Positions 42,300 through 55,199 of a stretch of DNA of 64,000 nt are shown piece by piece. Source of the DNA: Capitulum mitella. Its lineage: Eukaryota > Arthropoda > Thecostraca > Pollicipedomorpha > Pollicipedidae. The notes under the pieces were generated by a model. That model did not search any database. It was not told the origin of the DNA and saw nothing but the letters and a program-made list of their open reading frames with translations. Made by a program: the position numbers and the translations under genes. The stretch lies in assembly GCA_030062745.1 (NCBI GenBank), contig CP099839.1, positions 44,156,796 to 44,220,795 on the forward strand, read 5' to 3'. The first letter of the stretch is position 1. Each line of letters opens with the position of its first letter.

Positions 42300-43990
42300 A
42301 AACGATGAAACCTTGGCCAACTAGCCCCGCCTGAGTCGGAGGAGGCGACCATCGAGGAGATGTAGGAGGTACAGGAAATAATGTGAAGCGGACTACCCCA
42401 GGAATGGTGTTATAGTAATGTAAGTTCTGTACAATAATGTTCTGGACAATAAAGCCATTCTGAAATGTAGTCGACCATCCATTGACACGATGGCCAAACT
42501 GAACTTTATCAGAATATTATCCCGATATGTGCCCTACTTGTCTTCATCTTTACGACCAGTTTCAGCAAACTGATACAATATTTCAAACGGAAAGAAACAA
42601 AAATGGTTAGACAAAGTGGGCTAATTATGCTTGAAGATTTTTCTTTTTCTCCAACATTCAGCAGTACTATACATTCTGAGCATGCGTGACGACTAAAATG
42701 ACTGAAATGTAGTAATGCATACTGATGAAAGACAACTCAAGGCCAATAAAACCCATGCGAAAGTTGCAACAGGGTAACTTTTTTCTTCCAGCTACGCTAT
42801 AGGAAAAAATAACGCTTACAGAGCTGGAAAAAACGGAAAATGGAAAACAGTGTATCTTACGCTTTAACGGACGACAGTTCATGCTACAGGCTGCAGTAGC
42901 GTTCCCAAAGCGGGGAACCAAGTGGGCCATGGCCTCCAGATGGGTTAAATATTAACGTTTCTCTAAGCATCAAAAATAAAAATGATAACAATTCCGGAAC
43001 TCGAAAGCAAAATGTCCGAATTCAAATGAGTTTTACGTTTTGAAGAGGACTAGCCTTGTCCTGGTCTCTTTCTCGGCGAAATCCTAGCTACGTCTTTGAC
43101 AAGTTAGCCCAACTTGCCATTCAGATCGGTCTAATTCTTCCGGAGAACAACGAGAATATTTTCCATGCTTGCATTTTACCTTGGCGGACATGGATTGGCC
43201 CAGTCTAGGGTACATGTCATCAAAACATGTCAGCTTATTGCACAGGCTAACTTTGAATACGGTGCTGTGGCTGGCCGGCTGGCAACGGTCATTTCACACG
43301 CAGTCTGATCTTTGTCAGCGGCTGTCCGGTACGCATGCGTCCATGGCTGGCGATTGGGGGGTCTGGGCCCCCACTATTCAGGGATTTTAACATTAGGCCT
43401 ACGGCAATGACTGGCAACAAACGGTCGGAAATCCCGTGCGGACCCCCACCCAGTTATTTTCGAAAATCTTCAGCCATGCGCGCGGCCCTCTACCGCCGCC
43501 AACAGATCCGCCTCCCGACCTTGTTCGGTCATCACGGAACGAGCCACGCACCGATTACATAATTTTTAAGGTCAAAAAGTCCGCTAGTGGTACGGCAGGA
43601 GTTAGAGAAAACCTTGGCACTGTAACTTTATTTGCTCGAAATATATTCATAAAGAAACAGGGGACTGTGCAATTTGTCCTCATCAGTGTGCATGTGCATC
43701 AGTGTTAATTAAGGTATGGTGGTAAACAGGTTTATCTCCAACCCATTGGCTCAGCCAGGAGGGTCATAGGCACCAGCGCAGCCAGAGGGGGTTAGGGGCC
43801 CGTCCCCCTCCCTCCTTTAGCCCGGATTTTTCTCTTGCTTAATATTCCCGGCAGGGGGCTGTCGTATGACTTCATTTCCCACTGAACTCCACCCCTTCAG
43901 AAAACGCTGACTGTGCGCCTGGTCCTAGGGGTCCCAGGACCCCGCAAATGTTTTGAAGAGGACCCATCGATGTTGAGAAATTATTTTTAC
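42300..43990. other. Intergenic, nothing recognised
   Basis: Mixed composition with ORFs up to 90 aa that match nothing known. CAATAAAGCC near 42450 has no adjoining gene. Confidence 0.4.
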
Positions 43991-44049
43991 AAAAACCAAA
44001 GCTATCGCCAAAATGCTTCTAAAAACTGTTGGCACAACCTCACAGACAG

Positions 44050-44460
44050 ACCACGATCGGCCTATAGGGGCCCCTGCAAGCTTGTAGGGGTCCCTGCCGG
44101 CCCTTAGGGGCTCCCGCCGACCACAGGGCCCCCTGCCAGCCTGTAGGGTCCTCTGTCGGCCTGTTGGCCCCTGCCAGCTTTCGGAGAGCTTTTGCCGGCC
44201 TGTGAAGGGATTTCTTGCCGTTGTATGGGGCTCTGCGTGCCTGTAGAGTCCTCCCACTAGTCGTAAGGGACCCCTGTTTGCCTGTAACTGGCGCCCTGTC
44301 GACATGAAGGAACCCCTGCTGACATGCAGTGGCCCTTACCGCCGCCTGAAGGGAACCTTGCCGGCCTGTGGAGGGACTCCCCTACGGTCCGTGGAGAGGT
44401 CCCCTGGCCTGTAGAGGAACTCCCTGACGGCCTGCAGAGGGGCGCCATGACAGCTGTGGA
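44050..44460. repeat. Degenerate 20-bp GC-rich array, second block
   Basis: About twenty units close to GGGGCCCCTGCCGGCCTGTA at 20-bp spacing. The unit matches the left end of the 36.9-38.9 kb array. Confidence 0.88.
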
Positions 44461-44800
44461 AGTCCCCAGTAAGGCATTGTTTTTGGCGCGATCATCGACA
44501 GTCAGAGAAGAGCCAGCAGTTCAAACTAATAACATTTAAGAACGCCAAACGTCCATTGTCGTAAAGTTTTCATTGGCTGCTTTTATTCGTTGGGCCCATT
44601 CTAGGATAAGTTTGCCATTGGTCACGCAACCCCCACCCGAAATTTTGGGCTGGCAGTGCCCCTGCTGCGGGGCCTGCAAAATGTTCTTTTAGTATTCTTG
44701 TCCAGGGGTCCGCATGAAGCGAGGGGCCCACCGCTGGGCGAGGACCCCCGAAATGTTTGGCTGGCTGCGCCCCTGCTCCAACTTCACAACTAAATTTGCG

Positions 44801-45889
44801 TTAACCCTATTCCCGGCAGGGGGGGGGGGCGGAATCCGCCTCCCTCGGGTTTTTTGCTTGCCAATTCCAGGCTTTTTAACGCAGCTTCACGAAACTTGGT
44901 CACTTTTTCTAGCTGTTCTTTCTACGTGCTGTGACAAAATTTCAAAAGTCTATTTTGCTCAGGGGCGGAGCCAGATAACGTTTTTGGGAGGCACCTCATG
45001 CCATTTTTGGCCATGTTGAGGGTAAAAGGAAAATCTCCGCCAAAAACAGAGTTTTAAAGCTAGAACTTACAATTTTATATGGATGTATAGGTAAATAGTT
45101 TGGCAATGTGCAGATATAATGTTGTTTATCTGAGGTCATTTTACAAGGTCAGGTCAAGGTCAAAAGTCGAAATTTGTTTTTTTGCTATAATTTCGGCGTC
45201 ATTTTTTCAAATGCCAAACTCGGAATATATATGACGTAGAAGGGTGTCCTCTACTTGTATATCAGTTTCAGTCTGATATCAGGTCGGGTCACGGAGCTAT
45301 GACCTAAAATGTCAGTGCACGTACCCTATATCGCAATAGCCATAAAATGAAATTTTTGAAATAGAGTGAATTCAAATGATTGAAAACATTTACAGATAAT
45401 ATTAAATGCACACGAGATCATTCCAAGTGACCCCAAGGTCACTGGAGGTCATTTAAGGTCAAAGGTCACAAGTTGATCTGAGAAACGTGTGACCGTGACA
45501 GTTTCCCCTTTTTCATGTCCCTATGCATGTATGCCTATGTATGCATAGGCACCGCCTATGCTAACATTATACAAGCATTGTAATGCGATTTGTACTTCTT
45601 TAGTATAACATGACTAGCAGAAGCCAAAAAAGGAAATCGGTCCATAAACGACGGAGTTATAAGAGGTCCAAAAGTATCCCCCATTTTGACATTTTTGCCC
45701 CCCTGTATCCACAAATTTCAAAATTTTGGAAATTTCTTTTTATAAAAATGTAGTTCACGTTACGGCAAATCGATTGCCGTTTGTTGCGATGAAATCGAAC
45801 GAGTAGTTCTCGAGATCTCAGGGGGGGCCGAATCCGCCCCCCTTGCCGGGAATCGATCATACCGTCTAGCCCTCCGGGAATAGGGTTAA
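44801..45889. mobile_element. TTAA-bounded miniature transposon, family A copy 2 (inverted)
   Basis: TTAACCCTATTCCCGG at the left end and CCGGGAATAGGGTTAA at the right, a perfect 16-bp inverted repeat. The interior is the reverse complement of 4889-6107 with indels, 1089 bp against 1219. It is the younger-looking copy by its ends. No coding domain. Confidence 0.9.
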
Positions 45890-46420
45890 GCATGTAATGC
45901 CATATGGGAAGAATGCTGTCTAAAGTGAGATTTTCATCCAAGATGCTTGGGACTCCGACCATGATATAAATATCCATCCACTGCAGCCAGCCGATGCAGT
46001 TCACTATTCAGTTACGATTAGGCAGCGTGAATGCTTTTCGCAGATTATTGCGAAATGATTACGAAAAAATCGATCAATAAGTGAGAAAGAACGCCTTTGT
46101 GTACAGAACGAAAACAATGAATACAATAAAGAAATTGCCGTGCCTAGAAATACCCATACATGCATTGACAAAACCCACTTTTCCACTCAGAATAATTGCC
46201 CTTACTGAGGTATACCTACTGACAGCCTGCCACCTTGTATCATGTTTCTGAGTTCTTTCTGCTGGAGCAATTATGCTAGTTCCAATGACAAGTGTGGGCG
46301 CTATATGACCCAACAACTAAAGCGCTCCTAGTTCCCAGCAATCGAAAAGGGCACGACGTTCGGTGCCACGGCACATTCTTTCTGGTGCCATCGATAGCTG
46401 GACGCTCCACGAGCGCCAAG
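45890..46420. other. Intergenic, nothing recognised
   Basis: AT-rich sequence with no recognisable gene. Confidence 0.4.
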
Positions 46421-46429
46421 CCTTCGCAG

Positions 46430-47650
46430 GTGCTGCCATCTGGCGGCGGCGGTCTGCCGCCCGGCGGGCGGGCGCCTCGGAACTCGGCATGCGGCCTCCC
46501 CCGGCGCCGACCGTCGGTGGACTGACCCAGTCAAGAATCCCAGGAATGGTCCGCTCGGCAGGTGCGGGGCCCGCGGCGGGCGACGCCGCTTGTAGGAGAG
46601 CCCGGCCGGCCGGCGCGCCGCCTGGACGGGCCGATTCGTCAGCTGACCGTGACCGCCGCGGCCGGGCTGGCGGCGCCGACGCGTCGTGCGGCGCTCATCG
46701 CCGCCTCGTCGTTCCGCGGCCGGCCGGGTCGCGACCTTCGGCTCGGTCGACGCGTAATGGCCGCCGGTGGCGAAGTACCGCACGGGCATGACTCCCCGTC
46801 GGCGCCCGTACGCCAACCGGTCCAGCGAGAGGCGACTTAATGGCCGCAGACGGCGTTGGATTAGTGACCCGCCTTGAAAACACGCGGCACGAGTTTATCC
46901 ATCTGAAGACCAGGGAATTAGCCGGTGTCAGGAGGCACGAGAGACAGACTCCGCACGGCTCGTCACCCTACATTACTTCTGATTGCTACGGAGCACAATT
47001 GTGATAATGGGCACTTTATAAACAACACTATAGCAGTGAAAGTATTCTGACGTACTTTTACGCGAGTCAGCAGCTAAGCACAATGGATTCCTCCAAACTG
47101 TAGTGTGAGAAATGAAATAGCGCGCAGAGATATGATCCGTGCGTTCGGCCCGATTACTGTGCGATGGAACGTTCGGTTCTTCACACGGCGCTTCCTCTCT
47201 CATCTCGACCGGCTGTGCGGACGCCTGGCTGCCGGCAGTGCTCTCTCCGCCGTGCTGCGTCCCCTCCACTCCATCCCGTCCCAGGGACGCTCGCATTCCA
47301 GCCCTCGTCTTGTTGTTTTTATGCACTGGACAAACTCAAGGCTGGCGTTGGCGCCTCTCCTTCGGAGACAGCTTGGGACCGTTCGGCTTGCGATCGGCGA
47401 CCTCTGCAGAGTCCGCGCCTCGCCGATGGTGCACTTGACCCTCGCGACCCTTGACAGCGTCAGGTATGCGTGCCCAGTGCGCGGGCGGACCGAATGATTC
47501 CCGTGCGCGCGGCTCGGCGGCGGCAGGCGGCGGCCGCATAGCCTTGCCCTCCGATCTGGCAACACTGCTGCCATCTCGAGGCGTCGCCTGGCAACCGCCA
47601 CAGTGATGGCGGCGTGCGCACGGGGCGGCGGGCGGGCAGACGGGCAACGA
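46430..47650. other. GC- and CpG-rich island, no gene recognised
   Basis: Two GC-rich blocks (46430-46860 and 47160-47650) with overlapping long ORFs on both strands, the largest being 162 aa (46328-46816, minus) and 157 aa (47336-47809, minus). None reads like a known family. The blocks resemble the recognised exons in composition, so an unrecognised exon is possible. Confidence 0.35.
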
Positions 47651-48350
47651 CGTGATAAATCTACCCCAAAATAGTGGCTTTACGTGCAAGAACGGTGGTA
47701 ATCGCCGTAGTATGTCGAGCATCACAGTGAGCCGATTATGAGAACAGAGGAATGGCCTCAGTGCGTGTGTGGAGGACAGGTACATCGAGTGGAAATTGAT
47801 GGTCGTCACCTTTCACCTCGGTCCATCGGACGGTGAGTGCAGTTTCCCAGCGAATGGCATTTGGGATGGTGCCATTTCTCGCGTGGTATGACAGGTGGCT
47901 CTCTTCCGCTCTCCCTCGATCACTCTTGTGACGGGTGTTCCACATCTAGGAGCAGGTGCCACCGCCGTGAAAGCCGTGTGGTGGCCACGACATGTTTAGA
48001 TCGAAGGAACATAATGACAGGGCGATAGTGTTAAACACTAACAAAAGTAGGGCTTGTGTCCTGTCTTTTTCCGCATCTTGGAAAGAAGATGACGATTTGG
48101 CACGGTGCCTTTTAGTCCATAATATTACGCAGAGGTGAATTTGAAGGTGGTGAAACCAAAATCAGTTTGATTTTGCATGTAATTTCTTTGCATGTAAAAT
48201 GTTCTACAAAGCTAGAAGAGTCGTGGCTTCCATGCCCCTTACTACATCTGTGCCAGTACTGCTAGACGTGGATACAGCCTGAGGTTTTGCATAACGTCAG
48301 GTTTACCTCATGCAGACAAATATCGGCTTTGCTGTTTGGATGGTCCTGAA
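47651..48350. other. Intergenic, nothing recognised
   Basis: No coding domain, RNA gene or repeat was identified. Confidence 0.4.
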
Positions 48351-48359
48351 ATTGATTGA

Positions 48360-49760
48360 AAAATTTATTTATTTACATATTGCACGTATCTGTAGATTCC
48401 AATACAGTTGGCTGTTGCCACCACATCATCATGAAAGGCATAGGTACAAAATGTGGGTAAAAAGGAGATAAAACAGTGAAGATGACTAGACTGACAAAAC
48501 CTGGGTCGAGGAAAACAATGGGTGGGTACATACAGTGCAGGCAACTGGTTTCAAAAAACGAAGTATTCGACCATCTGGACAGTGCACATCACATATGACT
48601 GTGATAAAACAGACAGGATGAGCTTCTTAAAAGCTCGGAGATTACGCAGCTGCTCTGCACTCGTCGGGAGTGAGTTCCAGCCCGCAACGGAACGCTCGGG
48701 CACAGTTTTCGGTGTCACTCCAGCCTGCGTAAGCCAATCTGGAACACGCGAGCAGCTGTGGCTCGCGTACTGCGATCAGCGACCTGCTCCCAAAATACTA
48801 CTGGTATTTTGAGATTTTGCGATCCGTGGATGAAGCTAATTACTAGGTGAATGAAAGCACAGTCTTTGTAGGCCATCGGGCAAAAGTTGTTGATCCAAGC
48901 TTCCGGGATGTACTTGATATGCGGTTGTGGCATGGCCCCCGCGGCTCCCCTGGCCTTCCTGCCCCCCCCCCCGGCCAAGCCGTCTACACTAGATATTTAG
49001 CGGTTTCGCAGGAATGCGGAATAGTGATTATATATGTGCTACAAAAGCAAGCATTATATATTTTTCCTGTGCGTGGACTCTGCTCATGCTTCCTCTCCTT
49101 GGCTATGTGCCAGGTTCCATAGCATCGCTGCACCACTTATCTGGCCTGGTCTTTCATGCTCAGTTCTTTATTTGAAATAATGCCGAGTACTGTTACGTTT
49201 TCGGCAGATTTTAGTATGGTGCATTCGGACTGAAGTGAACAATTAGCCATCTTTTTTATCGTTGCCGGCGTTCCAAAAATGACAAATTCCGTTTTGGCTG
49301 GGTTTGCTCCAAGTCCGTTTGAAGCGAACCAGGTGAATAAGACCTCAAGGTCAGCCCCCACGGTGAGACGGAGCTCAGCAATACCAGCCGGAGTAGGCAG
49401 GGCACTATGGACTAGCCGTGAGTCATCTGCAGGAGGTACGACAGAGGCATTCGAGATATGGAATGGGAGGTCGTCGGTGAAAAGGTTAAACATGATCGGT
49501 TCGACTGTGCTGCCCTGCACCACGTTAAAGCTGACTTCCAGGATGGTGCAGTTCGGCCTTCGCCGTACGGTGGGCGCCGAAATGCATGCGATGGGCGGCC
49601 GGGGTGACAGTTGTTGTTTGGTCCGACACGTTGCCAGTTCAGGTGCGATGTGGCTCCCGACGTTCGCGAGGTGAAGTCGTTCGCTGTTGCTGCTGCTGAA
49701 ACATCGTCGGGTCGGTGCACTGGTTGGGACCGAGAGCATGTTTCCGCAGCCCTGCTCACA
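48360..49760 (-). pseudogene. Decayed LINE (non-LTR retrotransposon)
   Basis: The minus strand reads VVQGSTVEPIMFNLFTDDLP, HISNASVVPPADDSRLVHSA, LFTWFASNGLGANPAKTEFV and ENVTVLGIISNKELSMKDQ between 49540 and 49140, the RT palm of a Jockey/CR1-like LINE. The Tyr of the YADD box has become Pro. A downstream segment at 48600-48760 reads RSVAGWNSLPTSAEQLRNLR and AFKKLILSVLSQ, the characteristic ORF2 tail. Frameshifts separate the parts, and a stretch at 48830-49135 between them is not recognisable. Confidence 0.8.
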
Positions 49761-49814
49761 TCTCTTTCGTAGTGGATGGCGACGAGGAAAAGTCCGCGCG
49801 GGCCTATGTGGCAT

Positions 49815-51378
49815 GCCGCCTGATTTTTTTTCCTGAATTTACGTAAGCTTGCTTATTAACCGTGGTGCGGAGAGCATCTCTCTCGCGTCTGGCTACTTCC
49901 CCGTGATATTGCAGGTGATGAGCTGGTCTTCGCTGAACGTCGACCATGGACGACCTGAGTGATGCAGCTTCATTCGCTTCAGAGGGCAGTGCTTGTGCAT
50001 GGCCGCATTTCATGTGCGCATTCCATATCCATATACGCACATATGATTATAAAAATACATACATGTATGGAAATCGAAATCCAAATCATTTACTTGATGT
50101 AAAATTAAATGTATCACCTGCAGTATGTCTCAGTAACGGTGAGACGGGAGCAGGAGTAGCTGCTCATCCCTAGCTTGGGGAAATTTGGTTTTAGCCCTAC
50201 TGCGGTCTTATGGTGATCCACAAAAATAATGGTCCGAAAACGTCGTTTTCCTTCGCAGACCTAAATACGTGACGCCGCCACAGACGTGTCTTCCTGTGTA
50301 CATGGCTTAAAGATTTTGTCATGTGGTTGCAGATAAGGCCCTAGCATATTTTTGTTTGTTCCTTTGCTATAAATTATCCAGGAAGTAGATTTTTGTTCGC
50401 TATCGTTCGTAAAAGGAGCTTCAAGGTGCATCGCAGTTTTTTGTTGTTTTTTTCCAAAGCAGGATATAGTTCTGAAAATGAGCTGTAATTTCGCCAAGCC
50501 GTTTCATTTCAAATGTTTAGTTTCCCACTGAAAAAGCGTCAGGTGTTTTTTGAAATCGGTATGAAATACAGACTTGAATTTGACCTGACCTACGCCAGGT
50601 TTAGATAATTCCAGCTGTCATAGCCTGTTTCAAAGCAAGGATGTTTAGGGACGGACATACCAGCGAAAGAATTTAATGCAGTACAATCAAAACTAAAGCA
50701 GCTTTAGGTTTTTGTCCAAGTAATTTAACTCGCTTGGCGCTACCAGGTGGAAGTTTTTAATGTCTTCTCTAATATCCCATGTTTCACTGGATTGTCAGCA
50801 ACGTCCGCAGATCCCCAACGGGAGATTGCACGATCGCACAAAAAGACATCTCTTAGTTAGGTACTTGTGGTGCAGTCCAGTCGTTTGCCATGCGGGATTG
50901 CCTGGCGAGGTGGTCAAGAAAAGGCTGCCATGGACCATGCCGGAAGAGCGTTGCCACCTTTCTGTTCGGAGTGTATCATGAAACATATTCATAATTCATT
51001 TTTGCCAATCTTGTGTTTGCAACTAATGCGAGTGGGGCGAAACTCCATAGCTGCCTTATGTCCATACGACTCGGTAAATGTCTCAGATCGAACAAGTACT
51101 AGGCATCTACAGGGTTTTGGATCCGTGTTGCAGACATGCTGCCAGGAATTTGCATTTCCGACTTGGTTAATACAAACAAGGTTTACGCTGCGACTGGAAG
51201 TTTTGCTTTCAAGACAATGGGAGTTATTTTTCAGAATGTGTGTTCTTTTACCTTGTAGAAGCACAGTGAAGGAATGTTCCTACGGTGGATTGCAAGCATC
51301 GTTAAGTAACCTAAGGAAGTATCTAAATTTGTCAACAACGACAAAAAAAACTATTAATATATACTATAAATGCACGGA
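49815..51378. other. Intergenic, nothing firmly recognised
   Basis: The plus-strand ORF of 171 aa at 50867-51382 and a 65-aa minus ORF at 50795-50992 match no family that I recognise. TGACCT motifs occur around 50580. The first 100 bases may be the 5' continuation of the LINE remnant. Confidence 0.35.
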
Positions 51379-52089
51379 TTAATCCTCGCTGGACGAGGAG
51401 GAGGAATGGATGCCACCCACTCCAAACAGCGTTTCCGAGACCATGGCAAAATGGCGCACGACAGCGCAGTGGAATTTGGCATATCCGACGATACATTCAT
51501 TGCGCATATTTTGGAAAAGAGCGACCCCAGGTCATATCAGGTCATATCAGGTCACCCAGCTGTGACGTCATTATTGAAGGCTTGCGCAGCGATTTCGCTC
51601 CAAATGTCGGTTTTTACTGTCTTAAGGCAAAAGGTATGCATAAACGGCAGATGACGGGCGTGAAATCTCTTCAGAAAGCAACCCACATACAAACAGGTCA
51701 CTTTAGATAGGTCAATGACGTTTTTAAGGGCAAACGAGGTCTTTGACCTAAGTTGGCCTTTTTACCTTAAAACATCCCTATGCAAACTGTTGGCACTGCA
51801 TGTGGTAAAAGGGATGATTCTAGGCCTATTTGCCCACAAATGCGTCGTTTTTAACTCCGGAAAATCGCTTTATAGTTCTCAAGCATAAAGTCTGACCTCA
51901 CCTGGGAGGCCACTGGTGTGCCTGATGGAGTCCACCTGGGTCCCGTAGATTTCATGGGTACAAAGCTATCGATTGGTTTTCGTCGCGAGGTGCTGACTCA
52001 ATTAAAGGCTAAATGGCGGGGAGAGGGATGCCTGCCACCCCCATCGTCATCGGCGCGAGTGAAAATCCCTCCTGTCCCGCGAGGATTAA
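51379..52089. mobile_element. TTAA-bounded miniature transposon, third family
   Basis: Left end TTAATCCTCGCTGGAC and right end GTCCCGCGAGGATTAA are inverted repeats with one mismatch, 711 bp apart, both starting with TTAA. The interior holds three AGGTCA motifs at exact 10-bp spacing (51529-51554) and several TGACCT/AGGTCA singles. No transposase. Confidence 0.8.
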
Positions 52090-53030
52090 CAAGGGTTAAC
52101 GGAGAAGCGAGATGTTACCGTGCCTACATCACGAATAGGAAATCGAATGGAAAGGCTTAAATCACTGACGCGGCCTGCAATATTTAATTCCTCATACTTC
52201 CTGCGCAAAGAATTGGGAAGAAATTTTTCTGTTTCACGCGCAATGTCTCCCCAGAGGAAGGACAGAGGAAGGCCTTCTTACGCCGTCTTGCGGAATGAAC
52301 GTTACGAGTGAGAACAAGTCTTGCAGCGCAAAAGAAAAAAAAAAGAAAAAAGAAAAGCGATGAAGAAAAAAGAAAAAAACAAAAAAAAAAACAAAGCGAA
52401 AAACCAATCTTCCTAGTTAATTGCCTGTGGCCTTCGTATATGTAGTTATTCCATTTTCAAAGGAGATTTTGTCGTAGCGCGGAACAAGCTTGCGATTAGT
52501 TCTAGAGAGAGAAACCCATAGAATAAAGCAAACTGGCTTGTGAATGTCATTATCGCTCATCCGTATGACGATTACGAATAATTAAACTATATTCATCTCG
52601 GACATCAATCTCGAGCGTCATCCCAACATAGGATTCGGATACAGTTTCTGAAACGATGCATGCATGGGCACTGCCCCCCCCCGGGGGGGGGCACATGCAC
52701 TCAGCTTTTACAACTGGTGTGCAAAGAATCTGGTACATCATCTTTCTAACTGATGTCTTCACGTTCACCTCAAGACAGAACAATTTTTCTCATAACCATG
52801 AACATTAGAGGACTTTGATAGCATTTCATTTTTATGGTGGAATATTTCTCTCGTTGAAATACATTGCAAACACGTTGATTAATTGTTTTCTCGCCAAATA
52901 TATGTTGGCTTAGGAAAACACTAAATTTAGAGAAGCAAAATCGGAAAATCATCACTGGAACCTTAATTCTCTTTTCTGCAGTTTCACGAATCCGCATATG
53001 CTTGAAACTAACACGTGTTGTTTTGTATTA
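52090..53030. other. Intergenic with A-rich tract
   Basis: An A-rich AAAAG-type run lies at about 52327-52400 and a C-run/G-run hairpin at 52674-52690. No gene was recognised. Confidence 0.45.
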
Positions 53031-53033
53031 CAG

Positions 53034-53118
53034 ATAATGAATTTTCAATCTAACTCCCTGCGGAAATGCCCAGCTACTTCAACCGGATCTTCGGTGACGA
53101 CATCAGAATCACGAACTG
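53034..53118 (+). CDS. Possible isolated exon
   Basis: A pyrimidine-poor but plausible acceptor GTATTACAG and a strong donor CTG|GTAAGA flank 85 bp open in one frame (IMNFQSNSLRKCPATSTG). A second frame gives a short ORF ending FGDDIRITNW then TAA across the donor. No family is recognised and no neighbouring exon was found. Confidence 0.2.
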
Positions 53119-53222
53119 GTAAGAGCAGCACAACGGAAAACAATATAAAAAAGGGACACGAAATGTTCAGCAAAGACACTGATGCTGTTGAGAATAAACT
53201 TTACTCTTACATAAGGATTTGA

Positions 53223-54500
53223 AGTTCGTTTTTTGGGGCGAGGAGGGAATGCCAACAAAATATGCGGCAACTGCAAGCCGACAGTCTGTGGTGGGCATGA
53301 GAAAATTTCAGTGTCATGGCAACGACTTATTTAATGCCCACGTGGTTTTGCAGCTAGTTTAAATCGCGAGAGTAGATCGACACAGCACCAATTCTGCTGA
53401 TTATAGGCTGGAAAAGGAAAGCACGCAAATTTCGAAGGTCGTGATAGTTTGTTGGAATATTTTCTTATTTGAATAATTTATTTATGCAATATTTTCTTAT
53501 TTCTTATTTCTGACATCAAATTTTTATCTGTTTATCCGTGCAACGCAAGGATTTTATTTAGTGTCCGGAGCTTGTCCCTTTAATGCGAAGCTAACATTTT
53601 GAGCCAGATTCAACACTGGCCCGCGAGGTCCTGAGAGGGTGTGCTAAAACCCCTGCTAGCATGCCTTTATGAGAGTTTTTATAGTGACGTTGCTTAGTCT
53701 TCCCAGTTACGACCATCAAGAGCAACCTGAACATCATCCCTCGACGTCCCAAGCATTACGATGCAAATAATTTGCTAGCCAACGAAGAGGACTGTACTGA
53801 TACCCCTTACCATGTCAAGCATATTCGCATTCCCCAAATAAAGACGCATTTTCATCGGTAACCATGGCCACCAGGCACCTATAGGAAGCTACCTGGTGCC
53901 GGCACATTGCTTGCTGGTTTGTTTGCACATTGTTTGCTGGTCAGCGCCAGTTCCCATCCGGTGCACATATAGCGATCCCAGTGCTGGCGTTACCGAACCA
54001 CACGAAAGCCGTCTGCCTCCGAAGTTTCTGAACCCAATCCGGTTTTCGGCTCATTTTCCGGAAGCGAATTATGCGATGCGTCCAGTTTTCCGCGTCCAGT
54101 GATCAGTTCTATGCAAGTCGATGCTTGCCGGGTCTTTTAGCGTAGGTAAACGTCAGATGGTGGTGCTCCGATCCCTATCCATTCCCGAGGTCTCATCTGA
54201 TGTGACGAAACGTTGCCGAAACATGGGCCGAAGGGCCTTTCTCTCCAGCCACTGTCGGTCGTGGAGAAAAGCGTCGCCTGTGTACCTTACGCCCAAACCC
54301 AAGGATACCGGCCGGACCCGGCGTTACGCAACCGCTCGAAAACAAAGTCCATCATGTGTGGTGCAAGGCCGGTGGGCCGACGCCAGACCGCCGAGGCGCA
54401 GTGACACTGGGTCACGCCTGTTCCTTTTACGAGCTTTTGTGACGAAGAGGTGGTTCCAGCAAACTGATTCTAATGGAGATATTCACCTCTGACCTGGGAG
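53223..54500. other. Intergenic, nothing recognised
   Basis: Short ORFs only. The duplicated CACATTGCTTGCTGG / CACATTGTTTGCTGG pair near 53905 is a small local repeat. Confidence 0.4.
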
Positions 54501-54519
54501 GGTTTCTGCTCGAGGCCAC

Positions 54520-54830
54520 TACTGTCTGTGGCTGCGTGGTTCCTGCCATTGCTGTCTGGTTGCGTGGTTCCTACCACTGTTGTCTGTAGCTGCGCGGTTC
54601 CTACCACTGCTGTCCGTGGCTGCGTGGTTCCTACCACTGTTGTCTGTAGCTGCGTGGTTCCTACCACTGCTGTCCGTGGCCGTGTGGTTCCTACCACTGC
54701 TGTCTGGCTGCGTGGTTCCTACCACTGTGTTCTGTGGGTGCGTGGTTCCTACCTCTGCTGTCTGGCTGCGTGATTCCTTTCATTGCTGTCTGTGACTGCG
54801 TGGTTCCTACCACTGCTGTCTAGCTCCTAT
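54520..54830. repeat. 30-bp minisatellite
   Basis: About ten copies of a unit close to GCTGCGTGGTTCCTACCACT followed by GCTGTCTGTG, at 30-bp spacing. Because 30 is divisible by three, ORFs run through it on both strands. Confidence 0.93.
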
Positions 54831-54969
54831 GGCAGTGCTCCTAGCACTGCCACACTACCGCTGTGGCTGCGTGGTACCGATTTCCCATTCTGAACCCCGC
54901 TGGACAGCTCCATGCTTCTACCACACTCAGAAATCCCTGACCCTCACAGGTCGCCCATCTGTCGCTAGC

Positions 54970-55180
54970 CCTGAGCCACAGCTCTAGTTCGTGGTTTCCT
55001 GAGCTGAAGTCTCCATTCGTGAGTCCGAGACTGTAGGCTCCATCCGTTAGTCGGGGATGTAGTCTCCGTCCGTGAGTCCGGGGCTGAAGTCTCCGTCCGT
55101 GAATCCGGCGCCGCAGTTTCCGTGAGCCTGGAACTGTATGCCTCCGTCCCTGAGCTCGAGGCTCTAGTTTCCGTACGGGA
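54970..55180. repeat. 27-bp minisatellite
   Basis: About seven copies of a unit like GAAGTCTCCGTCCGTGAGTC at 23-27 bp spacing. Most copies contain the donor-like string CCGTGAGT or a variant. It borders the GC-rich block that follows. Confidence 0.8.
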
Positions 55181-55199
55181 GTTACATGTCACCGGTCGC

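Noticed and set aside
46328-46816. 162-aa minus-strand Arg-rich ORF
   Set aside because: Both strands and several frames are open in this CpG-rich block, so the ORF is explained by composition.
54528-54773. Repetitive ORFs (Thr/Asp/Ser-rich and Val/Pro/Thr-rich) in the 30-bp array
   Set aside because: The repeat length is divisible by three, which opens all frames on both strands without implying translation.
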